DNA of 6,077 nucleotides from JBBQXV01 sp043785585 (GTDB lineage: Bacteria; Myxococcota_A; Polyangia; Polyangiales; Polyangiaceae). Location of the stretch: NCBI GenBank assembly GCA_043785585.1, contig JAYVXB010000299.1, forward strand, positions 1 through 6,077, read 5' to 3'. Shown here in pieces: positions 1-5,943 of the stretch. A program made the position numbers and the translations under genes. Under the pieces are notes generated by a model. It ran no database searches, had not been told where the DNA came from, and worked only from the letters and a program-made list of their open reading frames with translations. Each line of letters begins with the position of its first letter. Position 1 is the first letter of the stretch.

Positions 1-576
1 TGCCACAAGATCGTGACCTCGATGGGCGGCGAGATCGTCATCGAGAGCGTCCTCGGAAAGGGCACGACCGTGCGCGTGCTCTTGCCCCGCGCGAAGGGCG
101 CGGTCCTGCCGACGCGCTCGATGCGGCCGAGCGTCACGCCTGCTCGCGGGCCGAAGCGAATCCTCGTCGTCGACGACGAGCCTTTGGTCGCCAAGGCGCT
201 GACTCGCACGCTGCGCGGCAACGACGTAACGATCGCGACGAGCGGCGACGAGGCGCTCGCCGCGCTCGCGTCCGCAACGTTCGATCTCGTCTTCTGCGAT
301 CTGATGATGCCGGGAATGAGCGGCATGGATCTGTTCGAACGCGTCCCACCCGAGGTGAGGCCATCGTTCATCTTCGCGACCGGCGGCGCGTTCACGCCGC
401 GCGCCCAGCAATTCCTCGCGACGGTGCCGAACCGCACGATCGACAAGCCGTTCGACGCGAAGCTCATTCGTCAGATCGTCGCCGACCTCGACGCGCTCGC
501 GACGATCTCCTACTTAGATGGCTCCGGGGCCGAGCGCGACATCCCCCCAGCGAATGACGGCGGCGCTCGCGGTTGA
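1..576 (+). CDS. Hybrid sensor histidine kinase, C-terminal part with receiver domain (5' end outside window)
   Basis: The reading frame is open from base 1, so this is the 3' part of a longer gene. Seen: residues 1-29 of the visible part (CHKIVTSMGG, then GKGTTVRVLLP) match the end of a HATPase_c domain, including the G2-box GKGTT. After a roughly 20-residue linker, a receiver domain spans about 52-168. It has the acidic pocket VVDDE (D58, D59), the phospho-acceptor Asp100 in FCDLMMPG, the switch Thr127 in FATGG and the conserved Lys149 in DKPF. Known for the family: the kinase autophosphorylates on His and passes phosphate to the fused receiver, usually for onward relay. The sensor and HisKA regions are not visible, so the signal is unknown. 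Residues 172-191 lie beyond the receiver fold and are encoded antisense to the end of the neighbouring KAS III gene. The GTG at base 13 is not a real start because homology continues upstream of it. No output domain follows the receiver. Confidence 0.93.
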   Translation, partial: CHKIVTSMGGEIVIESVLGKGTTVRVLLPRAKGAVLPTRSMRPSVTPARGPKRILVVDDEPLVAKALTRTLRGNDVTIATSGDEALAALASATFDLVFCDLMMPGMSGMDLFERVPPEVRPSFIFATGGAFTPRAQQFLATVPNRTIDKPFDAKLIRQIVADLDALATISYLDGSGAERDIPPANDGGARG

Positions 577-1614
577 GACGCTGCCGACCGAGTACACGAG
601 CACGAGGTCGCCCTTCTTCACCAAGCCCGCGCACGCCGCGGCGTGCAGGTTCGCGGGCATCAGCGCGCATCCGATGTTCCCCGTTCGCGGGAACGTCGAA
701 ATCGTGCGCGAGCGTTCGATCCCGAGCGCGCGCGCGGCGAACGCCGAGAACCACGCGGTCGGCGTGTTGCAAACGAGAAAGTCGATGTCCGCGAGTCGCA
801 CCCCCGCGGCGCGCGCGGCGCCTTCGGCGCACTCGACGAGGTGAGGCTCGGCGGTCTCCGCGAGGATTTTCCCACTGCTCGGCGTGCACTGCATCACCAT
901 CCGAGGTGGCGCGCCGGGATCGGCGGCCATCGCGTAGTAAAATGTGTCGCACGTCTCCGTCGTCGGGAGCGAGTGCATCCCGAGGAGGCCGTGGTTCGCC
1001 TCTTCGCGGCCGACGACGAACGCGCCCGCGCCGTCACCGAGGAACCACGACACCGAATCGGCGTCGTCGGCGTTGCGCGAATACGTGCAGGATGCAACGA
1101 CGAGAACGCTCTTGTACTGGCCCGACGCCACGAGCCCGCATGCCGTGTGAAACCCGACGACCGAGCTCGAGCAGGCGGACTCGAGGTTCCACGCCGGGCG
1201 CTTCATTCCGAGCGCACGCGCGAGGAACGCAGCGTTGCCGACGCCCATCTGGTCCGGTTGGAACGAGCTCACGATCATGAGATCGACGTCGTTCGCGCTC
1301 ATCTTCGCCGCGTGGAGCGCGCGCTCGGCGGCGGACTTTTCGAGCGAGAGCGCCGTCTCGCCGGGCCGCACGACGCGGCGCTCGACGGTGCCGCGGAACG
1401 GATCGTCGAGGTAGGCGGCCATCTCGACGGAGAAGGCGTCGGTTCGCGCGGGCTTGGCCTCGGCGCTCGCGGAGTCGTTCGCCCAGAGCTTGCCGAGTGA
1501 TTTTTCGGCCATGGCTGCGACGCGATCGGGGTAGCGCTCCTCGTAGTACGCGTTCGTGCGGACGGTCTCCGGCAGGCTCACGGCGATCGATTTCATTCCG
1601 GCAGCGAAGCTCAC
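514..1614 (-). CDS. 3-oxoacyl-ACP synthase III (FabH)-like protein, probable acyltransferase, with atypical active site
   Basis: This 366-residue thiolase-fold protein resembles KAS III. Seen: the nucleophile Cys148 in ESACSSSVVGF, the FLGDGAGAFVVG motif at 191-202, and Asn313 in TGNIGCALMP, matching the FabH GNTSAAS Asn. The stretch DIDFLVCNTPTAWF (276-289) aligns without gaps to FabH DLDWLVPHQANLRI and puts Asn283 where the catalytic His should be. Known: KAS III enzymes use Cys-His-Asn, with His and Asn supporting malonyl-ACP decarboxylation. Inferred: loss of His fits acyl transfer from CoA or ACP to a small acceptor better than chain extension. The protein is about 50 residues longer than E. 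coli FabH, mainly from an insertion near residues 28-72 before DPFRGTVERRV. The GTG start at 1614 is preferred because it overlaps the upstream stop by 4 bases and follows a strong SD. The ATG at 1596 (360 residues) has no SD. The 3' end overlaps the sensor-kinase gene convergently by 63 bases. The family call is firm; substrate and product are unknown. Confidence 0.9.
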   Translation of the reverse strand: MSFAAGMKSIAVSLPETVRTNAYYEERYPDRVAAMAEKSLGKLWANDSASAEAKPARTDAFSVEMAAYLDDPFRGTVERRVVRPGETALSLEKSAAERALHAAKMSANDVDLMIVSSFQPDQMGVGNAAFLARALGMKRPAWNLESACSSSVVGFHTACGLVASGQYKSVLVVASCTYSRNADDADSVSWFLGDGAGAFVVGREEANHGLLGMHSLPTTETCDTFYYAMAADPGAPPRMVMQCTPSSGKILAETAEPHLVECAEGAARAAGVRLADIDFLVCNTPTAWFSAFAARALGIERSRTISTFPRTGNIGCALMPANLHAAACAGLVKKGDLVLVYSVGSVSTASAAVIRWGDVALGPGAI

Positions 1615-3377
1615 GCTGCACCTCCCTTCCCGCAGATGCCTTGCTTCGCCAAGCTCGCGTTGCGGCGATTCGGCAGCCCGGCTTCGTTCGGATCGATCCA
1701 GACGTCGACGACGAACGGACCGTCGACGGTCATCGCGAGCTCGATCGCCTGATCGAGATCCTCCTCGCGCTCGACGCGAACGCCGTCGGCGCCGACCGCG
1801 CGCGCGATCTGCACGAAGTCGGCGCGTGGGATGTCCGTCTCGAACGGCTCCCATTTCAACGCGCGCATCCCCTGCTCGATCATTCCGTAGCGAGCGTCGT
1901 TCAGGACGATCCACACCGCGCGCGCGCCGTAGCTCACCGCGGTGCTGATCTCGTTGAGCATCAGCATCGCGCCGTCGCCGGCGATGGCGACCGCTTTGGT
2001 CCGACGCGCGAGCGCCGCGCCGACGACGCCGCCCGTCGCATGCCCCATCGAGCCGAAGCCCGAGCTCACGCGGTAGCGGCCCGCGGTGCGAAACTTGAGG
2101 TAGTGGCTGCCGAGCGAGAACGAGTTCCCGGCCTCGGTCATCACGGTCGCGTCGGTGCGATCGACGATGACGCGCTGGATCGCCTCCATCAGAGCGCGCG
2201 GGCGAACGAGCCCTTCTGCGCGCGGCTCGATCGGTTCGGGGCGCGACGCGAGCGCGAGTGGAGCGCGCTTGTTCGGCGTGTGGTCGGGCCATTGATCGGT
2301 CAACGCTTCGACGAACGTCCGGATCTCCGCCTGCACGGCGACCGTCGTCACCGCCGGGTAGGCCGTGCCGAAAGCTTCCGTGTCGACGTCGACGTGAATG
2401 AGCCCGCCCTCGGGCACGAGCTCGTCGTTCCAGAACGAAGTGAACTCGCCGAGCCTCGACCCGAGCACGAGCGCCCGCATCGGCTTCTCGGCCCGCAGGT
2501 ACTCTTCGACCGCGGCGTGCCCGCCGAGCCCGGTGACACCGAGGTAGAGCGGGTGATCTTCGGGGAAGATCCCCTTCGCGCGCGGCGAGCACATGACGCG
2601 CGCGCCGGTCATCTCGACGAACGCGCGGATCTGCGCCGACGCTTTGCGCGCGCCGTAACCGAGCCAGACCACGAACGGTGCCGAGCCGAGCAGGCGCGCG
2701 CAGTCGTCGACCGCGCCGGGATCGCACGCTGGCGGCCCCATCGACGAGAAGCGCGTCCGGAGCCTCGTCGGCGCGGTCGCGGTCTGGAGCGCGATCGGCA
2801 AGCCGAGGTGCGCGACGAACCCGCCCGGACGATGGAGGCCGACGGCGAGGCGCGACGCGATCGTCTCGAGCTCCTCGGGGCTCTCGACGAGCGCCGCCTG
2901 GTGGAAGATGGGTCCGGGCGTGAAGAGCCCCGAGAGCGGCATCGTGTACCCGCTCGTCTCCTGGAACGCGACGCGCCCGCGGCGGCCTGCGCCCGTCGCG
3001 CCGCTCACGAACAGAACCTTCGCGCCTTCCCAACGCGCGGCGACCATTCCGGTGATGGCGTTGGTGAGCCCGGGTCCGCTCGTCGAGATGACGACGGTGA
3101 GACGGTCGGTCGCAAGCGACGCCTCGATCGCGGAGAAGGCGGCGCCGGCCTCGTGCCGAAAGTGGAGCAGGTCGATGACGCTCTTGTTCACCGCGTCGCA
3201 GAACGGGGCGATCGCGCCGCCGAAGATCCCGAACGCTTGTCGTACGCCGAGGTCGGCGAGAAAGTCGACGAGCGTCTCGCTGACGGACGACAACGACCCT
3301 TCGCCGGTGGGGACGATGAGGCTCTCGACGTTGGGTCGAGCGAATTGGGCGGAGAGTTCTTTGGGGAGGGCGCTCAT
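1611..3377 (-). CDS. ThDP-dependent enzyme, acetolactate synthase / acyloin synthase-like
   Basis: This 588-residue protein has the three-domain plan of the acetolactate synthase / pyruvate decarboxylase superfamily. Seen: an N-terminal pyrimidine-binding domain from about residue 34 (ETLVDFLADLGVRQAFGIFGG), with the cofactor-activating Glu76 in FRHEAGAAF and STSGPGLTNAITG at 98-110. A central domain covers about 215-365 (VVWLGYGARK, LVLGSRLGEF). The C-terminal PP domain has GDGAM at 467-471 and ends its Mg-ThDP motif at Asn493-Asp494. Known: these enzymes decarboxylate 2-oxo acids and transfer the resulting carbanion, in many cases to an aldehyde, ketone or second oxo acid. Inferred: the coupling to a KAS III-like gene, with no acetolactate synthase small subunit or ilvC nearby, points to specialised acyloin-type chemistry rather than branched-chain amino acid synthesis. 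The ATG at 3377 is the only sensible start, since no in-frame start codon lies just upstream, but its SD is poor. A 33-residue extension precedes the domain. Whether FAD binds cannot be judged. Substrate is unknown. Confidence 0.9.
   Translation of the reverse strand: MSALPKELSAQFARPNVESLIVPTGEGSLSSVSETLVDFLADLGVRQAFGIFGGAIAPFCDAVNKSVIDLLHFRHEAGAAFSAIEASLATDRLTVVISTSGPGLTNAITGMVAARWEGAKVLFVSGATGAGRRGRVAFQETSGYTMPLSGLFTPGPIFHQAALVESPEELETIASRLAVGLHRPGGFVAHLGLPIALQTATAPTRLRTRFSSMGPPACDPGAVDDCARLLGSAPFVVWLGYGARKASAQIRAFVEMTGARVMCSPRAKGIFPEDHPLYLGVTGLGGHAAVEEYLRAEKPMRALVLGSRLGEFTSFWNDELVPEGGLIHVDVDTEAFGTAYPAVTTVAVQAEIRTFVEALTDQWPDHTPNKRAPLALASRPEPIEPRAEGLVRPRALMEAIQRVIVDRTDATVMTEAGNSFSLGSHYLKFRTAGRYRVSSGFGSMGHATGGVVGAALARRTKAVAIAGDGAMLMLNEISTAVSYGARAVWIVLNDARYGMIEQGMRALKWEPFETDIPRADFVQIARAVGADGVRVEREEDLDQAIELAMTVDGPFVVDVWIDPNEAGLPNRRNASLAKQGICGKGGAA
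1620..1626 (-). promoter_or_regulatory. Strong ribosome binding site for the KAS III-like gene
   Basis: Read on the minus strand, the sequence is GGGAGGT. GGGAGG is followed by a 6-base spacer (TGCAGC) and then the GTG start at 1614. It lies inside the last codons of the ThDP enzyme gene. Its quality and spacing decide the start in favour of GTG 1614 over ATG 1596, which has no purine-rich sequence before it. Confidence 0.8.
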
Positions 3378-3442
3378 CGGAGCCCAATAACGGCAGAGAG
3401 CGTTCCCGATTAAGGGCGCGCGTGAAGAAACTCGCGTCCTCT

Positions 3443-3474
3443 CCGTACGTCCGTACGTCCGTACGTCAGTACGC
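3443..3474. repeat. Tandem 8-base repeat, three perfect copies plus a degenerate fourth
   Basis: The unit CCGTACGT occurs perfectly at 3443-3450, 3451-3458 and 3459-3466, followed by a degenerate copy CAGTACGC at 3467-3474. Each unit contains the palindrome CGTACG, so the array reads similarly on both strands. It sits in the 88-base gap between the PLP enzyme and the ThDP enzyme and includes the PLP enzyme's stop codon (3466-3468) and its Tyr codon. The rest of the gap (3378-3442) shows no convincing terminator or promoter. The array could be a multi-site operator, a replication-slippage product or an RNA element; the sequence alone does not decide. Confidence 0.85.
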
Positions 3475-4671
3475 CGCGCCTTGTGCAGGCGCGGTCGGCC
3501 CCAGCTTCTTCACCGCGTCGAGCTCGGCCATGAACCGGTCGAGCTCCTCATCGCTGGTGTAGAAATGTGGGCTCACGCGGAGACCGCATTTCGGGCGGTA
3601 GTCGTGGAAGAACTTGCGCCGCGACAGCTCGCGCGACACCGCCTCCGCGCCGTCGAAGTCGAAGCAGATCGTCCCGCCTCGCGCGTCGTCGTCGCGCGGC
3701 GTGTTGACCGTGAACCCACGCTTCTCGACGAGATCGCGCAGAAGCCTCGTCTGCCGCAGCGACTTCGCGCGAATGCGGTCGACGCCGAGCCGCGCGATGA
3801 TCTCCCAGCCCGCGCGCGCCGTGTAGACCGCAGGGACCGGCGGCGTCCCGCCGATCATCCGCCAGACGTCGTCGGCGTACTTCATCGGCGCCATGTCGAA
3901 CGCGAACGGCTGCTGATGCGAGAACCATCCGGTCGCCATCGGCTGGAGCTTCGGCAAGAGCTCGGGCTTCACGTAGAGGTACCCCGCGCCCGGCCCTCCG
4001 CATACCCACTTCACCGAGCCGCCGCACGCCATGTCGACGTCCCACTTCGCGAGATCGAGCGGCACAGTCCCCGCCGACTGGTAGCAATCGAGGAGCACCA
4101 TCGCGCCGACCTCGTGCGCGCGATCGATGATCCGCTTCGCGTCGTACATCGCGCTCGATCGAAAGAGCACGTGGCTGATCGGCACGAGCAACGTCTTCTC
4201 GTCGATCGCCGCGAGCAGCTCTTCGGTCGGCGCATGAATGCCGTCCTTCGATTTCACGACGACGACCTCGGCGCCGCGACGCGCCTGCTCTTCCCAGACG
4301 TAGTGCACAGTCGAGAAGTTGAGCTCGTCGTAGACGATCTTCTTTCGCCCGCCGAAGGGGCGCGACGCGGGACCGCCGTCGAACGTGAAGCACGACGCGA
4401 CGACCGCTTGAACGATCGACACGTTCGGCAGGAGCACGACCGAGCCTTTGTTCACTCCGAGGACGCTCCCGATCGTGTCGCACAGCGATCGGACCGCGGG
4501 GAGCCACGCGCCCCACGAGTTGATCGAATCGTTCTCCCACTCGTCGAGAAACTGATTGGCATACGTCCGCGCCTGCCGCGGCATCGCGCCGAGCGAGTGA
4601 CTGATGAGGTGGACACCCTTGGTGAGGGTCGGGAACTCGGCGCGGGCGGCGAGGAGATCGGCTTCGCTCAT
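3466..4671 (-). CDS. PLP-dependent class V aminotransferase-fold enzyme, kynureninase-like
   Basis: This 401-residue protein is close to kynureninase length (about 415). Seen: a kynureninase-like N-terminus (HLISHSLGAMPRQARTYANQ, 21-40); SHVLFRSS at 166-173; Asp195 and Gln198 in LDCYQSAGTVPLDL; the PLP-binding Lys221 in GGSVKWVCGGPGAGYLYV; GWFSHQQPFAFDM at 248-260, like the kynureninase GWxGH block; GGTPPVPAVYTARAG at 274-288; and a carboxylate-binding Arg365 candidate in GLRVSPHFY. Known: kynureninase typically has D-x-x-H and Tyr-Lys at the cofactor. Here His is replaced by Gln198, as in NifS and other class V enzymes, and Tyr by Val220. The fold and PLP dependence are firm, but true kynureninase activity is doubtful; an aminotransferase, lyase or epimerase is possible. 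The gene starts 39 bases from the divergent trpB and has no SD before its ATG. It is probably the first gene of the minus-strand group, 88 bases ahead of the ThDP enzyme gene. Confidence 0.88.
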   Translation of the reverse strand: MSEADLLAARAEFPTLTKGVHLISHSLGAMPRQARTYANQFLDEWENDSINSWGAWLPAVRSLCDTIGSVLGVNKGSVVLLPNVSIVQAVVASCFTFDGGPASRPFGGRKKIVYDELNFSTVHYVWEEQARRGAEVVVVKSKDGIHAPTEELLAAIDEKTLLVPISHVLFRSSAMYDAKRIIDRAHEVGAMVLLDCYQSAGTVPLDLAKWDVDMACGGSVKWVCGGPGAGYLYVKPELLPKLQPMATGWFSHQQPFAFDMAPMKYADDVWRMIGGTPPVPAVYTARAGWEIIARLGVDRIRAKSLRQTRLLRDLVEKRGFTVNTPRDDDARGGTICFDFDGAEAVSRELSRRKFFHDYRPKCGLRVSPHFYTSDEELDRFMAELDAVKKLGPTAPAQGAAY

Positions 4672-4710
4672 GGCGCGCGGACTATATCAGCTGCTAGTAG
4701 AGAGGCCGTC
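4672..4710. promoter_or_regulatory. Short divergent promoter region between the PLP enzyme and trpB
   Basis: Only 39 bases separate the two divergent start codons. They hold one AT-rich box, ACTATATC (4681-4688). Read on the plus strand it offers TATATC (4683-4688) as a -10 for trpB, with transcription starting near 4695. Read on the minus strand it offers TATAGT (4681-4686) as a -10 for the PLP gene. No good -35 is visible for either direction. An imperfect dyad TATCAGCTGCTA (4685-4696) is centred on CAGCTG and could bind a regulator. The trpB SD, AGAGAGG (4699-4705), lies 5 bases before its ATG. These promoter assignments are by eye only. Confidence 0.45.
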
Positions 4711-5943
4711 ATGGCAACGACCTCTTCGCGCCCCGGCTATTTCGGTCCGTTCGGTGGACGCTTCGTCTCCGAGACTTTGATCTTCGCGCTCGACGAGCTC
4801 GAGCGTGCGATGCACGGCATCGTCGCGAGCGACGAGTTTCAGCGCGAGTGGCGCGCGCTCCTCGCGACGTACGTCGGACGACCGACGCCGCTCACCGAGG
4901 CAAAGCGCTTCGCACGCGCGGTCGATCCGGACGGAAAGACGCTCGCGCGACTCTTTCTCAAACGCGAGGACCTCTGTCACACCGGCGCGCACAAGATCAA
5001 CAACGCGATCGGCCAGGTGCTCCTCGCGAAGAAGATGGGCAAGACGCGGATCATCGCCGAGACGGGCGCCGGGCAGCACGGCGTGGCGACGGCGACCGCG
5101 TGCGCGCTCTTCGGTCTGCCGTGCGACGTGTACATGGGCGAAGAGGACGTGAAGCGGCAGGCGCCGAACGTCGGTCGCATGAAGCTCCTCGGCGCGCGCG
5201 TGATTCCGGTCTCGTCCGGATCGCGCACGCTCAAGGACGCGATGAACGAAGCGCTGCGCGACTGGGTCACGAACGTACGCACGACGCACTACTGCATCGG
5301 GAGCGCCGCCGGCCCGCACCCGTACCCCGAGCTCGTCGCGCGACTGCAGAGCGTCATCGGCGAGGAGGCGCGCAAGCAGATCCTCGAAGCGACGGGCGCG
5401 CTCCCCGACGCCGTCGTGGCGTGCGTCGGCGGCGGCTCGAACGCGATCGGGATCTTTCGCGGATTCATGCAGGATGCAGGCGTCGCGCTGTACGGCGTCG
5501 AAGCCGCGGGCGACGGGATCGCGAGCGGTCGTCACGCTGCGACGCTCGGCGCGGGGCGCGTCGCCGTGCTCCACGGATCGAAGAGCTACGTCCTCTGCGA
5601 CGACGGCGGACAGATCCAGGAAGCGCACTCGATCTCCGCGGGGCTCGACTATCCAGGCGTCGGGCCCGAGCACGCGTGGCTCCAAGAGACCGGGCGCGCG
5701 AAGTACATCAGCGCGACCGACGACGAAGCGCTCGGGGCGGTGACGCTCGTCGCGAGGACCGAGGGGATCCTGACGGCGCTCGAGACCGCGCATCCGTTCG
5801 CGAAGATCGGCGCGATCGCCAAGGAGCTCGCGGCGACGCGCGGCAAGGCAGTGACGCTCGTCATGTGCAGCTCGGGTCGCGGCGACAAGGATCTCGCGAC
5901 GCTCCTCGCGCGGCTCGTCGACGTCGAAGGAGCAGCGTCGTGA
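4711..5943 (+). CDS. trpB: Tryptophan synthase beta subunit
   Basis: TrpB condenses indole with L-serine to give L-tryptophan in the cytoplasmic alpha2-beta2 complex, taking indole from TrpA through an internal tunnel. The 410-residue length fits the family (397 in Salmonella). Seen: the N-terminal GYFGPFGGRFVSETL; the PLP Schiff-base Lys95 in HTGAHKINN; the catalytic Glu117 in AETGAGQHGVATA; the phosphate-binding loop GGGSNAIG starting at 240; KRQAPNVGRMKLLGA in the communication region; and Ser388 in SSGRGDKD, which faces the PLP ring nitrogen. One small oddity is Cys89 in EDLCHTGAHK, where Asn or Leu is usual. All key residues are present, so the enzyme should be active and belongs to the standard TrpB1 type. 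The ATG start follows AGAGAGG at 5-base spacing. The gene overlaps trpA by 4 bases. No other trp gene lies directly upstream; the neighbour there is the divergent PLP enzyme. Confidence 0.98.
   Translation: MATTSSRPGYFGPFGGRFVSETLIFALDELERAMHGIVASDEFQREWRALLATYVGRPTPLTEAKRFARAVDPDGKTLARLFLKREDLCHTGAHKINNAIGQVLLAKKMGKTRIIAETGAGQHGVATATACALFGLPCDVYMGEEDVKRQAPNVGRMKLLGARVIPVSSGSRTLKDAMNEALRDWVTNVRTTHYCIGSAAGPHPYPELVARLQSVIGEEARKQILEATGALPDAVVACVGGGSNAIGIFRGFMQDAGVALYGVEAAGDGIASGRHAATLGAGRVAVLHGSKSYVLCDDGGQIQEAHSISAGLDYPGVGPEHAWLQETGRAKYISATDDEALGAVTLVARTEGILTALETAHPFAKIGAIAKELAATRGKAVTLVMCSSGRGDKDLATLLARLVDVEGAAS

Noticed and set aside
163..180. Perfect 18-base palindrome CTCGTCGTCGACGACGAG
   Set aside because: It encodes the LVVDDE acidic pocket of the receiver domain. 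GTC and GAC codons are preferred here and are each other's complement, so the symmetry is a codon-use by-product rather than a likely operator.
1594..1596. ATG as alternative start of the KAS III-like gene
   Set aside because: No SD precedes it, whereas the GTG 18 bases upstream has GGGAGGT at good spacing and the typical 4-base overlap. It cannot be wholly excluded without protein data.
514..3387. Single 957-residue minus-strand reading frame that could be read as a fusion ending in the KAS III domain
   Set aside because: Upstream of about 1614 the translation is Arg-rich with no domain sense and overlaps the well-supported ThDP gene in another frame. The GTG at 1614 with its SD explains the KAS III start.
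1497..3413. 638-residue plus-strand open frame antisense to the ThDP gene
   Set aside because: Arg/Asp/His-rich composition without any recognisable motif. Long antisense frames are expected in high-GC genes with strong third-base bias.
3421..3438. Possible hairpin CGCG...CGCG in the gap after the PLP enzyme gene
   Set aside because: The stem is only four pairs with no U-run following on the minus strand, so it does not support a terminator call.
3481..4710. Open plus-strand extension upstream of trpB, which would give an 820-residue protein
   Set aside because: The extension is antisense to the PLP enzyme and has no domain sense. TrpB homology begins right after the ATG at 4711, which has a proper SD.
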